From the NCBI GenBank assembly GCA_052117605.1, contig JBQKIT010000002.1: a DNA stretch of 64,000 nucleotides, one strand, 5' to 3'. The translations under genes and the position numbers were made by a program. Positions within the stretch are counted from its first letter, which is position 1. Each line of letters begins with the position of its first letter. Positions 51,954 through 61,366 of the stretch are shown one piece after another. This DNA is from CAG-791 sp000431495. GTDB lineage: Bacteria > Bacillota > Clostridia > Lachnospirales > Lachnospiraceae. The notes under the pieces were generated by a model. It did no database searches. It saw only the letters and a list, made by a program, of their open reading frames with translations, and had not been told where the DNA came from.

Positions 51954-52864
51954 CTATGTAATGTGATACCTGGCATACATTTCCTTTCGGTACTCAGGAT
52001 CGGTCGATGCCTTCAGAATTGACTCCTGATCGGCACCGCTTTGTACCATCGAGGAGACAAGCGAAGCGAGACGATCCTCGCCTTTTGTAACGCCGATTGC
52101 TTCGCCCTTTGCCATGCCGATGGCTTCACCTTCTGCTCTTGCGTCTTCTGCAACAACCTTCATGGTTTCCTCTTCATCGTATTCGGTCAGCAGCATATCG
52201 ATCACCTCACTTTTCTGTGACAGAATGTAGTCCTTGACCTCTCCCTCCGGAAGGGAATCCAGTGCCTCATTTGCTGCCTGTTCCGCACCGACAGATGTAA
52301 TCCGGTCTCTGTACGCACTTACAAACTGGGAGTAATCCTCCAGCGGTCTGCAGCAACCCGGAAGTCGGTGCCCCGGATTGATGTTGTATACATGCACGAT
52401 TACATCGATATCGCCTCCGGGATTTTCGAAGCAGTCGGAGAGAGAAAGAACGGTATCATCGTTTTCCTGAATTCCATTATACAGTACAACAAGCCGTGGA
52501 GTGGAACTTTTACAAGGGTAGAGGTCAGCAGTCTGGAGGAGTTCCTGGTGTCGTATAAATATTTCTCCAGGGCATGTGCCGCATAGAGGAAGCAGCGAAA
52601 CGGCATGTTGGGGTTCCAGGTGCTCTGCTGTTCGTACATGTTGAGGTCACTGGCAAGAAGAAACGAAACATCGTTCTTCATACCCATGTAGACGACGTCC
52701 TCGATGGTGTTGAGCTGAAGATCATTCGGGTTGTCATAATCGGTTTGGTTGATGGCATTGTACAGCTCAAGAGTCAGACGTTTACGTTCTTCAGAGCCGA
52801 AGAGAGCATAGAACAATCTGTCCTTGTAGCGTCGGTTCATCTTGTTTCCTGTCTTTTTCTTCAT
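51954..52864 (-). pseudogene. PD-(D/E)XK (Rpn/PDDEXK_2-like) nuclease, frameshifted copy
   Basis: The product would match the intact copy at 61367-62314 almost throughout: MKKKTGNKMNRRYKDRLFYA, DVSFLLASDLNMYEQQSTW, then EDYSQFVSAYRDRITSVG. The reading frame breaks at about 52502-52504, where the intact copy has GTGGGAAC and this one GTGGAAC, a one-base deletion just after STLVKVP. The two halves remain open in different frames, so the decay is recent. The start ATG is at 52864 with AAGGAG upstream. This copy also has 12 fewer residues in the octapeptide repeat. Family members are recombination-promoting nucleases or transposase-derived proteins. Confidence 0.85.
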
Positions 52865-53176
52865 GGAGTCTCCTTGCTGCAGAGAAATCAGAGAGAATCT
52901 GTCGTATTTCGGGTAGTTATGACCTGGAATGTAAGACGTGAATGAATCTGAATACAATCAGATCCTTTCTGGCCTTCTGCAAAATAGAATGGAATTGTTT
53001 CATGCATAGGCTTCGTTCGATAAGAATTAATGTGAATCAGAGTAAGAAGAATTTGAGATGGCCGGAGCCGATAGAGAAGGCCCAGATAAAGAAAAGGAAC
53101 GCAGATATGCACTTGTTGCCTAAAGTATAGCAGGAAGGGAGGCCTTTGAATACTGGGAGAAATCCATAAAGATTTG
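51956..53176. repeat. 1.2-kb direct repeat, copy 1 (nuclease element)
   Basis: This segment is highly similar to 61370-62635 in the same orientation. Similarity covers the nuclease gene plus about 310 bases upstream of it, including a conserved non-coding stretch with GAATTAATGTGAATCAGAG and TTGAGATGGCCGGAGCC, and fades near CATAAAGATTTG. No terminal inverted repeats or target duplications are obvious. The gap 53177-53312 beyond it contains nothing I recognise. Confidence 0.85.
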
Positions 53177-53312
53177 ACGGTTTTTTTGTTCCGTAGGGAT
53201 TATTTCCGCCGTCTGGATGCAGCCTGATTTGAAGAAATGCCTGGCTTGGGATGTCTTCATTGCGGCGGAATCATCCTGATTCGGAGGGATCTCGGATGTG
53301 AGATTGCCGACT

Positions 53313-54356
53313 TTATCCAAGTACACCGCTTGGAGCAATGCCGAGGGCGTATTCCACGCCGATTGCAACCAGAACAACGAGGAGCGAAATGACAAAGCCG
53401 TGGAGCATGGGTCTGGCACCGGACTTGCACAGCTTGGAGAAGTCGGTGTTGAGTCCGATTGCAGCAAGAGCAGCGACCATAAGGAACTTGCTGATCGTCT
53501 TCAGAATGGATGCGGCGGAAGCCGGGATCAGACCGATGCTGCAAAGAAGTGACATGGCAAGGAAGCCCAGGATGAACCACGGGAAGACCGATTTCATGTT
53601 GACCTTTGCTGAGTTGTTCCGGGCAGCAGCCTCCTTCTTTTTCAGGTGCATGCTGATTGCGGAAAAGACCAGTACGGTCGGAATGATGGCGAGGGTTCTG
53701 GTCAGCTTGACCATGGTCGCAAAATCTCCGGCTGCTTCACTGAAGGCAAAGCCGGTTGCGACTACGCTGGAAGTATCGTTGACTGCGGTTCCCGCCCAGA
53801 GGCCGAAGGCTGCATCCGACAGACCCATGACCCGGCCAAGGATCGGAAATACCACAATCATGATGGTATCGAACAGGAAGGTGGCGGACATGCCGTAGGC
53901 GATGTCGAGATCGTCGGCGTCAATGACGGGAGCGATTGCCGCGATGGCAGAGCCGCCGCAGATGCCGGTTCCTGCATTGATCAGACTGTAGGTTTTCCAG
54001 TTCAGCCGGAACGCGCGGCCAATGAGCGAGCCGAGGCCGAAGCAGGTTGCCAGAGTGAAGATCATGACGGTCAGAGAGAATTTCCCTACGGTGAGAACGG
54101 TGGTGATGTTCAGACTGGCACCGAGAAGGATGATGGCGAATTTCAGGATCTTTTTGGAGGTGAAACGGATGCCGGGAGCCGTTGCGGGCGTTGGCTTGCG
54201 AAAATGGTTGATCAGCATGCCGATGAAAAGAGCAATGACGGAGGCTCCGATGAAGTGAAGGCCTGCATTTTCTTCGAGCTGCTCTAAGAGCTTCGCAATG
54301 ACGGAGATGCCAAGAGCTGCGGCACAGCCAGGGGCGAGTTTCAGGATATTTTTCAT
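53313..54356 (-). CDS. YeiH/UPF0324-family putative sulfate exporter
   Basis: A 347-residue membrane protein with about ten helices. Family hallmarks: VIALFIGMLINHFRKPTP, KFAIILLGASLNITTVL, INAGTGICGGSAIAAIAPVI, GLWAGTAVNDTSSVVATGF and AAIGLNTDFSKLCKSGARP. Members are annotated as putative sulfate exporters but few have been tested. The ATG at 54356 is used; a GTG at 54416 would add 20 hydrophilic residues. It is divergent from the SDR gene and flanked downstream by the nuclease repeat. Confidence 0.87.
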   Translation of the reverse strand: MKNILKLAPGCAAALGISVIAKLLEQLEENAGLHFIGASVIALFIGMLINHFRKPTPATAPGIRFTSKKILKFAIILLGASLNITTVLTVGKFSLTVMIFTLATCFGLGSLIGRAFRLNWKTYSLINAGTGICGGSAIAAIAPVIDADDLDIAYGMSATFLFDTIMIVVFPILGRVMGLSDAAFGLWAGTAVNDTSSVVATGFAFSEAAGDFATMVKLTRTLAIIPTVLVFSAISMHLKKKEAAARNNSAKVNMKSVFPWFILGFLAMSLLCSIGLIPASAASILKTISKFLMVAALAAIGLNTDFSKLCKSGARPMLHGFVISLLVVLVAIGVEYALGIAPSGVLG

Positions 54357-54515
54357 GTGGTTTACCTGGGACAGCGGAAAGCTGCCCGTCCTTTCTTTAT
54401 AATTTGCTGTTTGCACAGGGCAGAAATGTTCCGGATGGGAAGGATGAAGGCGAACCCTGCGTATCTGCCTGCAGACGGCAATTACAGATTATAGCACAGA
54501 GGCGAAAAGGGCGCG

Positions 54516-54567
54516 AGATTTTTCTGAATCCCCGAGATGGCAGATTTTTCTGAATCCTCGAGATGAC
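54516..54567. repeat. 26-bp tandem repeat in the YeiH/SDR divergent region
   Basis: Two adjacent units (54516-54541 and 54542-54567) beginning AGATTTTTCTGAATCC and differing at two positions. They lie about 70 bases before the SDR start and could be paired operator sites. Confidence 0.7.
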
Positions 54568-54635
54568 AACAATTATCAGAAATAATAAAATAAAGACAGA
54601 TAATATGGCGAGACATCTGCGGAAAGGAGGCCTGT

Positions 54636-55631
54636 ATGAGACAACTGTACATTATTACAGGTGCAAAAGGACACCTAGCAAGCACAATCATCCGCTATCT
54701 GCGGAAGCAGGACTGTGAGATCCGTGGGCTGATCATTCCGTCAGAAATCGGCGAGGACGATGAACAACTTACCTATTATAAAGGAGACGTTACAAAGCCG
54801 GAGACGCTGGACGACATCTTCATGGATATAGAAGACAGAGAGGTGATCGTTATTCATACGGCGGCGATCATCAGCATCGGTGAAACCGTGACACCGCAGC
54901 TCTACCGTGTCAACGTGGAAGGAACGCGGAATGTGATTGAAAAGTGCAGGTCCTATGCGGTCAAACGTCTTGTCTATGTCAGCTCCGTGCATGCGATTCC
55001 GGAATCCGGTCAGAACGCGACGATTTCTGAAGTGGAGTCCTTCACCAGGGAAGCAGTGACAGGCGCGTATGCTTCCACCAAGGCGGAGGCAAGTCAGGAG
55101 GTGATGGATGCCGCAAAGGATGGCCTTGATGCCGTGATTGTACATCCCTCCGGAATCATCGGCCCTTATGATGACGGAAGCAACCACATCGTTCAGATGA
55201 TTCAGATGAGGCTTTCCGGCAGGCTTCCTGCCGGTGTGACCGGCGGTTATGACTTTGTGGATGTGCGGGACGTTGCCAAAGGGTGCCTCCTTGCTGCAGA
55301 GAAGGGGAAAACCGGAAGCTGCTACATCCTCTCCAATCGCTATTTCTCACTGAGAGAACTGCTCGAATGCGTCCGACGTGTGGTCGGAGGAAGGAGAATC
55401 CTTTGCATCCCGATTGGAATTGCAAAGGCGTGCGTGCCGCTTTTTGCCTGGATTGCAAAGATTCGAAATACACGGCCTCTCTTTACCAGATATGCACTCC
55501 ATACGATTTCGAGCAATGACCGTTTCTCCCATGATAAGGGAACCTTTGAGCTTGGCTACGTGCCCCGAGATATGCAGGAAACCATTCGTGATACGATCCA
55601 CTGGCTCCAGGGGAAAAATGTGGCACTGTAG
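54636..55631 (+). CDS. NAD-dependent epimerase/dehydratase (extended SDR)
   Basis: A 331-residue Rossmann enzyme. The cofactor motif is IITGAKGHLASTIIRYL (Gly-x2-Gly-x2-Ala), followed by YYKGDVTKPETLDDIF, VIHTAAIISIGE, YVSSVHAIPES and the catalytic Tyr/Lys in YASTKAEASQEVM. It resembles dihydroflavonol-4-reductase-like SDRs. AAAGGAGG precedes ATG 54636. A terminator follows the stop. Substrate unknown. Confidence 0.88.
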   Translation: MRQLYIITGAKGHLASTIIRYLRKQDCEIRGLIIPSEIGEDDEQLTYYKGDVTKPETLDDIFMDIEDREVIVIHTAAIISIGETVTPQLYRVNVEGTRNVIEKCRSYAVKRLVYVSSVHAIPESGQNATISEVESFTREAVTGAYASTKAEASQEVMDAAKDGLDAVIVHPSGIIGPYDDGSNHIVQMIQMRLSGRLPAGVTGGYDFVDVRDVAKGCLLAAEKGKTGSCYILSNRYFSLRELLECVRRVVGGRRILCIPIGIAKACVPLFAWIAKIRNTRPLFTRYALHTISSNDRFSHDKGTFELGYVPRDMQETIRDTIHWLQGKNVAL

Positions 55632-55727
55632 AAATGATGCTGTTTGGCCGACAAGGAAACCGGATAAGTGAACAGACAGGAGACATTTCACTTTTATCCC
55701 TGACCATTCAGATGAATGACTTAGGAT

Positions 55728-55769
55728 TCTCCGGCACCTGCCAGCAGCAGGCACCGGAGAGTTTTTTTT
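55728..55769 (+). terminator. Intrinsic terminator after the SDR gene
   Basis: TCTCCGG (55728-55734) pairs with CCGGAGA (55754-55760), extended by CCTGC/GCAGG inside, then eight T (55762-55769). Confidence 0.85.
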
Positions 55770-55777
55770 GGAGCGGA

Positions 55778-57766
55778 TCAGCTCTCGTGCATCCACACGC
55801 GCATCTGGTTCTCGCCGCGGTTGCCCCAGGCAAAATACGGAACCGCACGCATCGGCGCACTCGTAAGGAGGGGCGCCTCCTCGGAGTAGAGCTCCTCAAA
55901 CGGTGCTTCTGCAGCATCCTCCAGAGAGTCCTCCGGGACAGAAGGGAAGCTGCTGCGCTTTCCGGTGAAATCGAGGATGGTCATGCCGTTTAAAGGACTC
56001 TTCTCATCCTTGAGCTCGGAAACGGAGAAGGGAGCTTTGCGCGGAATGCGTAGCTCCTGAAGCGCAGGGCCGTTATCAACACCCTCGAAGCAGTAAACGA
56101 GGGGCCCGCGCATCAGAGCAACCTGGCCCTCGTTTGCCCGGACTCTCGGATTGCAATAGATCCGGCGGACCGGCATCTCAAAGGAGAGATCCAGTGTATC
56201 GCCGTCTGCAAACGCAGCGGTCAGATAGAAGTAGCCGTCTCTGCAGTCGGATCCCTTGGAGTCTTCGGTCAGAAGCGCATCGTTCAGAGTGATCCTTGCA
56301 TTCTTTACATAGGCGGGAATCCGGAAAGCAAAGGTAAATTCCGTGCCGTCGCAGGCATCAAAGGTGTAACGGATCCTTCCGTTCCAGGGGTACTCACTTT
56401 CGGTGAAAATTTTTGCGTGCGCCGTCTGAATACTGCCGCCCAGATACAGGTGGTTGATGACAAGATCTGTGTCGGAATCGGCTGACTTTTCATCCCAGGC
56501 ATATTTGCCGAGGGCCTCTATGGTGCGGACAACGTTCGGAGGGCAGCAGGCGCATGCATACCACTGCGGACGCTGCGGCAGGACATGCTCGTAGCCGGGG
56601 AGCTTTCCGGAGACACCGGGATTTACTTCGAGCGGATTGACATAGAAGAAACGCTGGCCGTCCAGCTGGATGCCCGAGAGAACGCCGTTGTAAAGAGCGC
56701 GTTCCATGACATCACTGTAACGGCGATCGGTCTTCATCTTCAGCATGCGGTGTGCGAAGAAGACAAGGCCGATGGATGCACAGGTCTCTGCATAAACCGT
56801 ATCGTTCGGCAGATCATAGTCGAAGGAGAAGCCCTCCCATTTGGCGACCTGGCCGATTCCTGCGGTGATGTACATCTGCTTGCGGGTGATGTTGTCGAAG
56901 AGGCGATCGCAGGCAGTGCGCAGAGAAGGATCACCGGTAACCTCTGCAAGATCCGCCATGGCGGTCAGAAGATAGACGTTTCGGACCGCGTGCCCTCTTG
57001 CTTCATGCTGATCGCGCACAGGGGCAAAGACCTGCGTATAATCATGATCCGTCGCGGAATTTCCCCAATGGATCCAGCCGCGTTTTTCCTTCTCTTTTAT
57101 GAAGAAATCCGGGTCTTGACCACGCTGGTCAATGAAATATTTGGCAAGGCGCAGGTGATCCGGATTGCCGGTTACACGGTACATGCGAAGGAGTCCGATC
57201 TCAACCTCCTCATGACCGGGGACGCCGTGAATCTTTCCTTCCTCCGGTCCGATGTGGGCGTCGATGCAGGCAGCCACCCGTTCCATGACCTTCAGAAAAG
57301 TATCCTTGCCGGTTGCTTCGTAATAGGCAACGGCGGCCTCCATCATATGGCCGGCACAGTAGAGTTCATGGCATTCCTGCAGGTTCTGCCATTTGTGTTC
57401 TGGCTCCTTCAGGATAAAATAGGTGTCCAGATATCCGTCCGGCTGCTGCGCCTTTTCAATGACGGCGATGATGTCGTCCGCGCGCTTTTCCAGTGCTGCA
57501 TCCGGATGGAGAATCAGAGAGTATGCAACGCCCTCCAGCCACTTGGCGAGATCACTGTCCTGAAAGACCATGCCGTAGAACTCACCCTCCTCGAGTCCTG
57601 CTGCAATGCGGAAATTGGCGAGCGCGTGGCTTTTCTCAATTCCCGGGATTTCATCATTTAAGATTTTCTCCTGATACGGGATGACCGTATCGGTGATCAG
57701 CTTCTGACGAGCCGCCCAGAAGGCATCGTCCACTTCGATTTTATGAAGATCCATTTCATTTTCCAT
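55778..57766 (-). CDS. GH127 (DUF1680) beta-L-arabinofuranosidase-like hydrolase
   Basis: A 662-residue glycoside hydrolase without a signal peptide, so cytoplasmic. The (alpha/alpha)6-barrel family motifs are present: FRIAAGLEEGEFYGMVFQDS, ECHELYCAGHMMEAAVAYYE, HAVRNVYLLTAMADLAEVTG, YAETCASIGLVFFAHRML (catalytic Glu) and YACACCPPNVVRTIEALGKY, whose cysteines hold the zinc and nucleophile as in Bifidobacterium HypBA1. It would trim arabinofuranose from plant hydroxyproline-rich glycan fragments. The ATG at 57766 follows AAAGGGGAACGG; an in-frame extension upstream to 57862 looks non-coding. Confidence 0.9.
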   Translation of the reverse strand: MENEMDLHKIEVDDAFWAARQKLITDTVIPYQEKILNDEIPGIEKSHALANFRIAAGLEEGEFYGMVFQDSDLAKWLEGVAYSLILHPDAALEKRADDIIAVIEKAQQPDGYLDTYFILKEPEHKWQNLQECHELYCAGHMMEAAVAYYEATGKDTFLKVMERVAACIDAHIGPEEGKIHGVPGHEEVEIGLLRMYRVTGNPDHLRLAKYFIDQRGQDPDFFIKEKEKRGWIHWGNSATDHDYTQVFAPVRDQHEARGHAVRNVYLLTAMADLAEVTGDPSLRTACDRLFDNITRKQMYITAGIGQVAKWEGFSFDYDLPNDTVYAETCASIGLVFFAHRMLKMKTDRRYSDVMERALYNGVLSGIQLDGQRFFYVNPLEVNPGVSGKLPGYEHVLPQRPQWYACACCPPNVVRTIEALGKYAWDEKSADSDTDLVINHLYLGGSIQTAHAKIFTESEYPWNGRIRYTFDACDGTEFTFAFRIPAYVKNARITLNDALLTEDSKGSDCRDGYFYLTAAFADGDTLDLSFEMPVRRIYCNPRVRANEGQVALMRGPLVYCFEGVDNGPALQELRIPRKAPFSVSELKDEKSPLNGMTILDFTGKRSSFPSVPEDSLEDAAEAPFEELYSEEAPLLTSAPMRAVPYFAWGNRGENQMRVWMHES

Positions 57767-57999
57767 GATTTCCGTTCCCCTTTCCTGAATACGGCCGGCA
57801 GGCCGCCGTATTTTGCCCTTGATGTGTGCGGCAAAATCCCCTCTTTGATTTGAATGCTGCACGAACTTTTTATATTATAGCATCATACTGTTACAGAGTG
57901 GATGGGAATCTGCTTCAAACTGCAGTATCGGTGCTGACGCATCGGCTGCTGCATTCGGCGAAATCGCCTTCGCGGATTTTGCCTCAGTGAGGAATCAAT

Positions 58000-58608
58000 A
58001 TGTCGTATAGTTTTTTTGCAACGGTATCACGAATGAAGTATATTAACCGGTGGGCTCTGATGCGCAATGCAAGAGAAGAAAATCTTTCCGAGCATTCGCT
58101 GGAGGTAGCCATGATTGCACATGCATTGTGCACCATCGGAAATGTCCGCTACGGGAAGCACCTGGAGGCTGATCAGGCGGCGCTGATCGGGCTGTATCAT
58201 GATGCATCGGAGATCATTACCGGCGACATGCCGACACCGGTCAAGTACGCAAATGACCGGATCCGAAATGCCTATAAGGATGTGGAGGCAGACGCCGAGC
58301 AGCATCTTCTGGAAAAGCTGCCGGAGGATCTTCGCAATGAATATAAGAAGATTCTCTGCGCGTCGGAGGATAAGAAGGAAGAGGAGAAATACCTTCGGAA
58401 GCTGGTGAAGGCAGCCGACAAGCTGTCTGCGCTGATCAAGTGCATGGAGGAGAAGAATTCCGGAAATCAGGAATTCCGGAGTGCGGAGGCGAGCACGAGA
58501 GCGGCGATTGATGCATTGGCCGGAGAACTTCCGGAGGTGGGAGATTTCCTGCGGGATTTTCTTCCTGCATACGGACAGACGCTGGATGAGCTGACAGGAC
58601 GGATATGA
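58000..58608 (+). CDS. YfbR-like HD-domain 5'-deoxynucleotidase
   Basis: A 202-residue metal-dependent phosphohydrolase that removes the 5' phosphate from deoxynucleoside monophosphates. Metal ligands: NLSEHSLEVAMIAHAL, LIGLYHDASEIITGDMPTPV (HD motif) and LVKAADKLSALIKCMEEK. YfbR-specific features are the opening FFATVSRMKYINRWALMRN and the DMPTPVKY segment. Its stop overlaps the start of the next gene (ATGA, 58605-58608). Confidence 0.92.
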   Translation: MSYSFFATVSRMKYINRWALMRNAREENLSEHSLEVAMIAHALCTIGNVRYGKHLEADQAALIGLYHDASEIITGDMPTPVKYANDRIRNAYKDVEADAEQHLLEKLPEDLRNEYKKILCASEDKKEEEKYLRKLVKAADKLSALIKCMEEKNSGNQEFRSAEASTRAAIDALAGELPEVGDFLRDFLPAYGQTLDELTGRI

Positions 58609-60035
58609 CAAAGAGAACAAAAAAACAAACGATTATGAGAGAGCCTTGGGTCGGAGCCATTGTGGCCTTCTTTCTGTTTCTTGCCGCGGATCCCTTTCAG
58701 ATCAGTACCTTGAAGGTACAGGCCCAGGTGATGATCATGGAGGACGGGTGTATTTTTGATCCCGTCTGGTATTGCAGCGAGTATCCGCAGGGAGTAGGCG
58801 CCCGGGAATTTGCAGAGAAGCCGGAAGAGGAGACCGAAGATGCCTGGGAAGAAGGCAGCACAGCGGACCTTCCGGAGGCGGAAGAAATCGATGTGCAGAA
58901 AGAAGAGAAACCCGAAGAGGATCAGGAAAGCTTCCTTGAGGAGGGAATGACAACGGCGGAGATTTACCGCCAGTATCAGCTCTACGGCCAGGGAGCCGGA
59001 CAGCTTCCCTATGATGCTTCTTTGGTAAACGGCACGATGCTCGAAGAGGTCAGGAAGGCGGCTGCGGCGAAGCGGCAGAGATATGAGAAAGAACGCGGTA
59101 TTTCCTGGAACGTGATTACCTCGAAGATTTATGACACAGATGAGCTGAAGATTTGGGATACGGAATATCTGATTTCCGATGAGGATGAAAAAAAGCTGTC
59201 CGATATCATCGATGAATTTGAGGATGACGGGTATGAAATCGGCTTTGTTCTGGTGGATCTGAAGACAGGAGATGCCATTTCCTACCACGCAGGAGCAGAA
59301 ATTTACAGCGCCAGTGTGATCAAGGCTCCGTATATTTTCAGTCTGCTGGAGCAGGGCATCCAGCCGACAAGAGATATGTTCCTTGCGGGAAATCAGTCCG
59401 ACAACGATGCGTATGTAAGGATCCGGAGAGCCTACGGAAATCAGATTTTTGCCGACTGGATTGCAGGAACCGGAATTCCGGAGCGGCAGAGTCAGACGAG
59501 ATACATTATGACAACGCCGCTGGATCTGTGCCGGATGTTTTACAAGGGAACCCGGCTTCTTCTGGGCGAAGAAGAATACTCCGACTGGGCGAGGAACACC
59601 TTCACCGACAGTCTGAACTCCGCAATTGCGCTTACCGTCGGAGAAAGCGAAGACGGAGAAAGCGGCGACAAGACGGACCGGGACGACCGGACAATACAGG
59701 AGAAAAACCGGCGGAAAATTTACAGTAAGGCCGGATGGATTGCATCGGACAGCAGCTCTGTGGAGAACAGCTACACAAACGGTGCCATTGTGGACGGCGA
59801 TTACCCGTACGTTGTGACGGTTATGAGCAACTCGCCGGGATATGTCGGAATTGAGTATGCGAAGGATCTGATGCCCATACTGGATGAGATTCATGATGAA
59901 ATGGTCAATCCGGAGAAGACGTCGGATCCGGACGCCAGGGCGGCAGACGTGACAGACTTTGCCAGCAAGGCGCAGTCGGCAGCAAAGAACAGCAATTACG
60001 TCAGGAGGAGCAATGTATCAGTTGATCATCGTTGA
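58605..60035 (+). CDS. Membrane-anchored serine hydrolase (beta-lactamase/transpeptidase fold)
   Basis: A 476-residue protein with one N-terminal hydrophobic helix (WVGAIVAFFLFLAADPF) acting as signal anchor, an acidic linker, and a C-terminal class-A-beta-lactamase-like domain. The nucleophile motif is YSASVIKAPYIFSLLEQ (Ser-x-x-Lys), the second motif NQSDNDAYVRI (SDN-like) and the third IYSKAGWIASD (KAG in place of KTG). It lacks the omega-loop Glu motif I would expect for a true penicillinase, so a cell-wall or esterase role is more likely. The truncated response regulator starts inside its last 23 bases. Confidence 0.8.
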   Translation: MTKRTKKQTIMREPWVGAIVAFFLFLAADPFQISTLKVQAQVMIMEDGCIFDPVWYCSEYPQGVGAREFAEKPEEETEDAWEEGSTADLPEAEEIDVQKEEKPEEDQESFLEEGMTTAEIYRQYQLYGQGAGQLPYDASLVNGTMLEEVRKAAAAKRQRYEKERGISWNVITSKIYDTDELKIWDTEYLISDEDEKKLSDIIDEFEDDGYEIGFVLVDLKTGDAISYHAGAEIYSASVIKAPYIFSLLEQGIQPTRDMFLAGNQSDNDAYVRIRRAYGNQIFADWIAGTGIPERQSQTRYIMTTPLDLCRMFYKGTRLLLGEEEYSDWARNTFTDSLNSAIALTVGESEDGESGDKTDRDDRTIQEKNRRKIYSKAGWIASDSSSVENSYTNGAIVDGDYPYVVTVMSNSPGYVGIEYAKDLMPILDEIHDEMVNPEKTSDPDARAADVTDFASKAQSAAKNSNYVRRSNVSVDHR

Positions 60036-60174
60036 TGATGAGAAGGCAATTGCGGAAGGAATCTCCGCGTTGTTTCCCTGGAACAAGCTCGGCTTCGAGG
60101 CAATTTCATTCACGGACCCGAGGATAGCGCTTTCCTATATCCGGAGCCATGGAGCGGATGGCGTGACACTTTGA
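60013..60174 (+). pseudogene. Response-regulator stump (AraC/YesN-type receiver, truncated)
   Basis: A 53-residue ORF with AGGAGG four bases before its ATG, overlapping the hydrolase 3' end. It reads YQLIIVDDEKAIAEGISALF, then KLGFEAISFTDPRIALSYIR, the start of a YesN-type receiver, and stops after HGADGVTL before the phospho-acceptor aspartate. The rest of the receiver and any DNA-binding domain are gone. An intact ribosome site and clean codon use suggest a recent deletion of the remainder, perhaps with its kinase. Confidence 0.8.
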
Positions 60175-60208
60175 TACATACAAAATAGAATATCAAGATC
60201 AGGCTTGA

Positions 60209-60251
60209 GCAAGGCCCTGCAAATGTGATGATCGCGTTTGCAGGGCCTTGC
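60209..60251 (+). terminator. Strong hairpin after the response-regulator stump
   Basis: A perfect 15-bp stem (GCAAGGCCCTGCAAA at 60209-60223 with 60237-60251). The T tail is weak, but position suggests it was the terminator of the now-deleted regulator unit. The gap up to 60456 holds no recognisable gene. Confidence 0.7.
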
Positions 60252-60456
60252 TTATCAGATTTTACTTTTGTTATATATAGCGATGACTGCAGTATTTACG
60301 TTTTTCCTTTATAGTAAACTAAGAATATAGAAATGCTGCGTGCCCTGGGGATCGTGACGGACAATATCGATTCTGGCAGGATGATTGGTACTGCAGCAGG
60401 TCCGTGCGGTGGTTCTGCTGGCAGTGCATGGAGAGGCAAGAAGGAAGAGATGAAAC

Positions 60457-61329
60457 ATGAAGAGTAGAAAAGCAATGGAAAATAGCCGTAAAAGCAGCAG
60501 TGGATTTTCAAAATATATTGCGTCAATCCTGCCGCTTTTCTTATTTGAAGCAGTAGCGGTCACATTATGGCTCTCAAAAAGCAACGCGTTCTACCTGTTG
60601 AATTTCAGTTATATAGGAGGCTGTCTTGCACTTGGAACAGCACTTTTTACCGCCGGGAAACGCTATGCCCGACACTTTGTGCAGCTTGCGGTTGGATGTT
60701 ATATGCTGCTGTATCTTGGTATCATTTCACGCGAAAATATGCAGATCGAGGGATTCTGGTACTATCTGTTTCTCGGAACCTTCGAAGCAGCGACAATCCA
60801 TTATGCAGTGGCAAAGATTTTCGGTCCGCTGCTTTTTGGACGTGGTTGGTGTGGCTACGCCTGTTGGACGGCTATGGTACTGGATTTTCTTCCTTACAGG
60901 CAGCCGCAGAAGCCGCGAAAAAAGAAGCTGGGTGTTCTGCGATATGTGACGTTCGCTCTGTCAGTGGCACTGGTGTCCGGATTATTCCTGATGAAGGTCG
61001 CGCACCTGGAACAGATCATGTTCCGGATGTTCCTTGCAGGAAACGTGCTTTACTACATTGCTGGAATCGCGCTGGCTTTTGTGTTCAAGGATAACCGCGC
61101 GTTTTGCAAGTATCTTTGCCCTGTTACGGTATTTCTGAAGCCGATGAGTTATTTTTCGCTGCTTCGGGTTCACTGTGATGAAAGCAGGTGTATCCATTGC
61201 GGCAAATGCCTGCGGGTTTGTCCCATGAATGTGGAGGTCAATAAGGAGTCCCGCAAGCGGAAAAATGGAACGGAGTGCATTCTCTGCTACGAATGTACGA
61301 AATCCTGCCCTGTAAAAGCACTGCATTAA
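60457..61329 (+). CDS. NapH-like 4Fe-4S membrane protein
   Basis: A 290-residue protein with five or six transmembrane helices and two cytoplasmic [4Fe-4S] motifs near its C terminus, CIHCGKCLRVCPMNVEV and CILCYECTKSCPVKAL. Cysteine pairs in FGRGWCGYACWTAM and RAFCKYLCPV match the CxxxC(P) elements of the NapH/NosR/RnfD-associated quinol oxidase family, which moves electrons between the membrane pool and a partner. No partner oxidoreductase is adjacent, so its electron route is unknown. The start has a weak ribosome site (GAAGAGATG); an ATG six codons further in is an alternative. Confidence 0.83.
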   Translation: MKSRKAMENSRKSSSGFSKYIASILPLFLFEAVAVTLWLSKSNAFYLLNFSYIGGCLALGTALFTAGKRYARHFVQLAVGCYMLLYLGIISRENMQIEGFWYYLFLGTFEAATIHYAVAKIFGPLLFGRGWCGYACWTAMVLDFLPYRQPQKPRKKKLGVLRYVTFALSVALVSGLFLMKVAHLEQIMFRMFLAGNVLYYIAGIALAFVFKDNRAFCKYLCPVTVFLKPMSYFSLLRVHCDESRCIHCGKCLRVCPMNVEVNKESRKRKNGTECILCYECTKSCPVKALH

Positions 61330-61366
61330 GATAAATGGCAGACATCTTTACAGACTTTTTTTCGCT

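Noticed and set aside
58605..60035. Serine hydrolase as a beta-lactam resistance gene
   Set aside because: The omega-loop glutamate motif is not evident and the third motif is KAG within a divergent sequence; a resistance role is unsupported.
60333..60467. Short plus-strand ORF before the NapH-like gene
   Set aside because: Gly/Ala-rich product with no family resemblance and no ribosome site; more likely non-coding leader.
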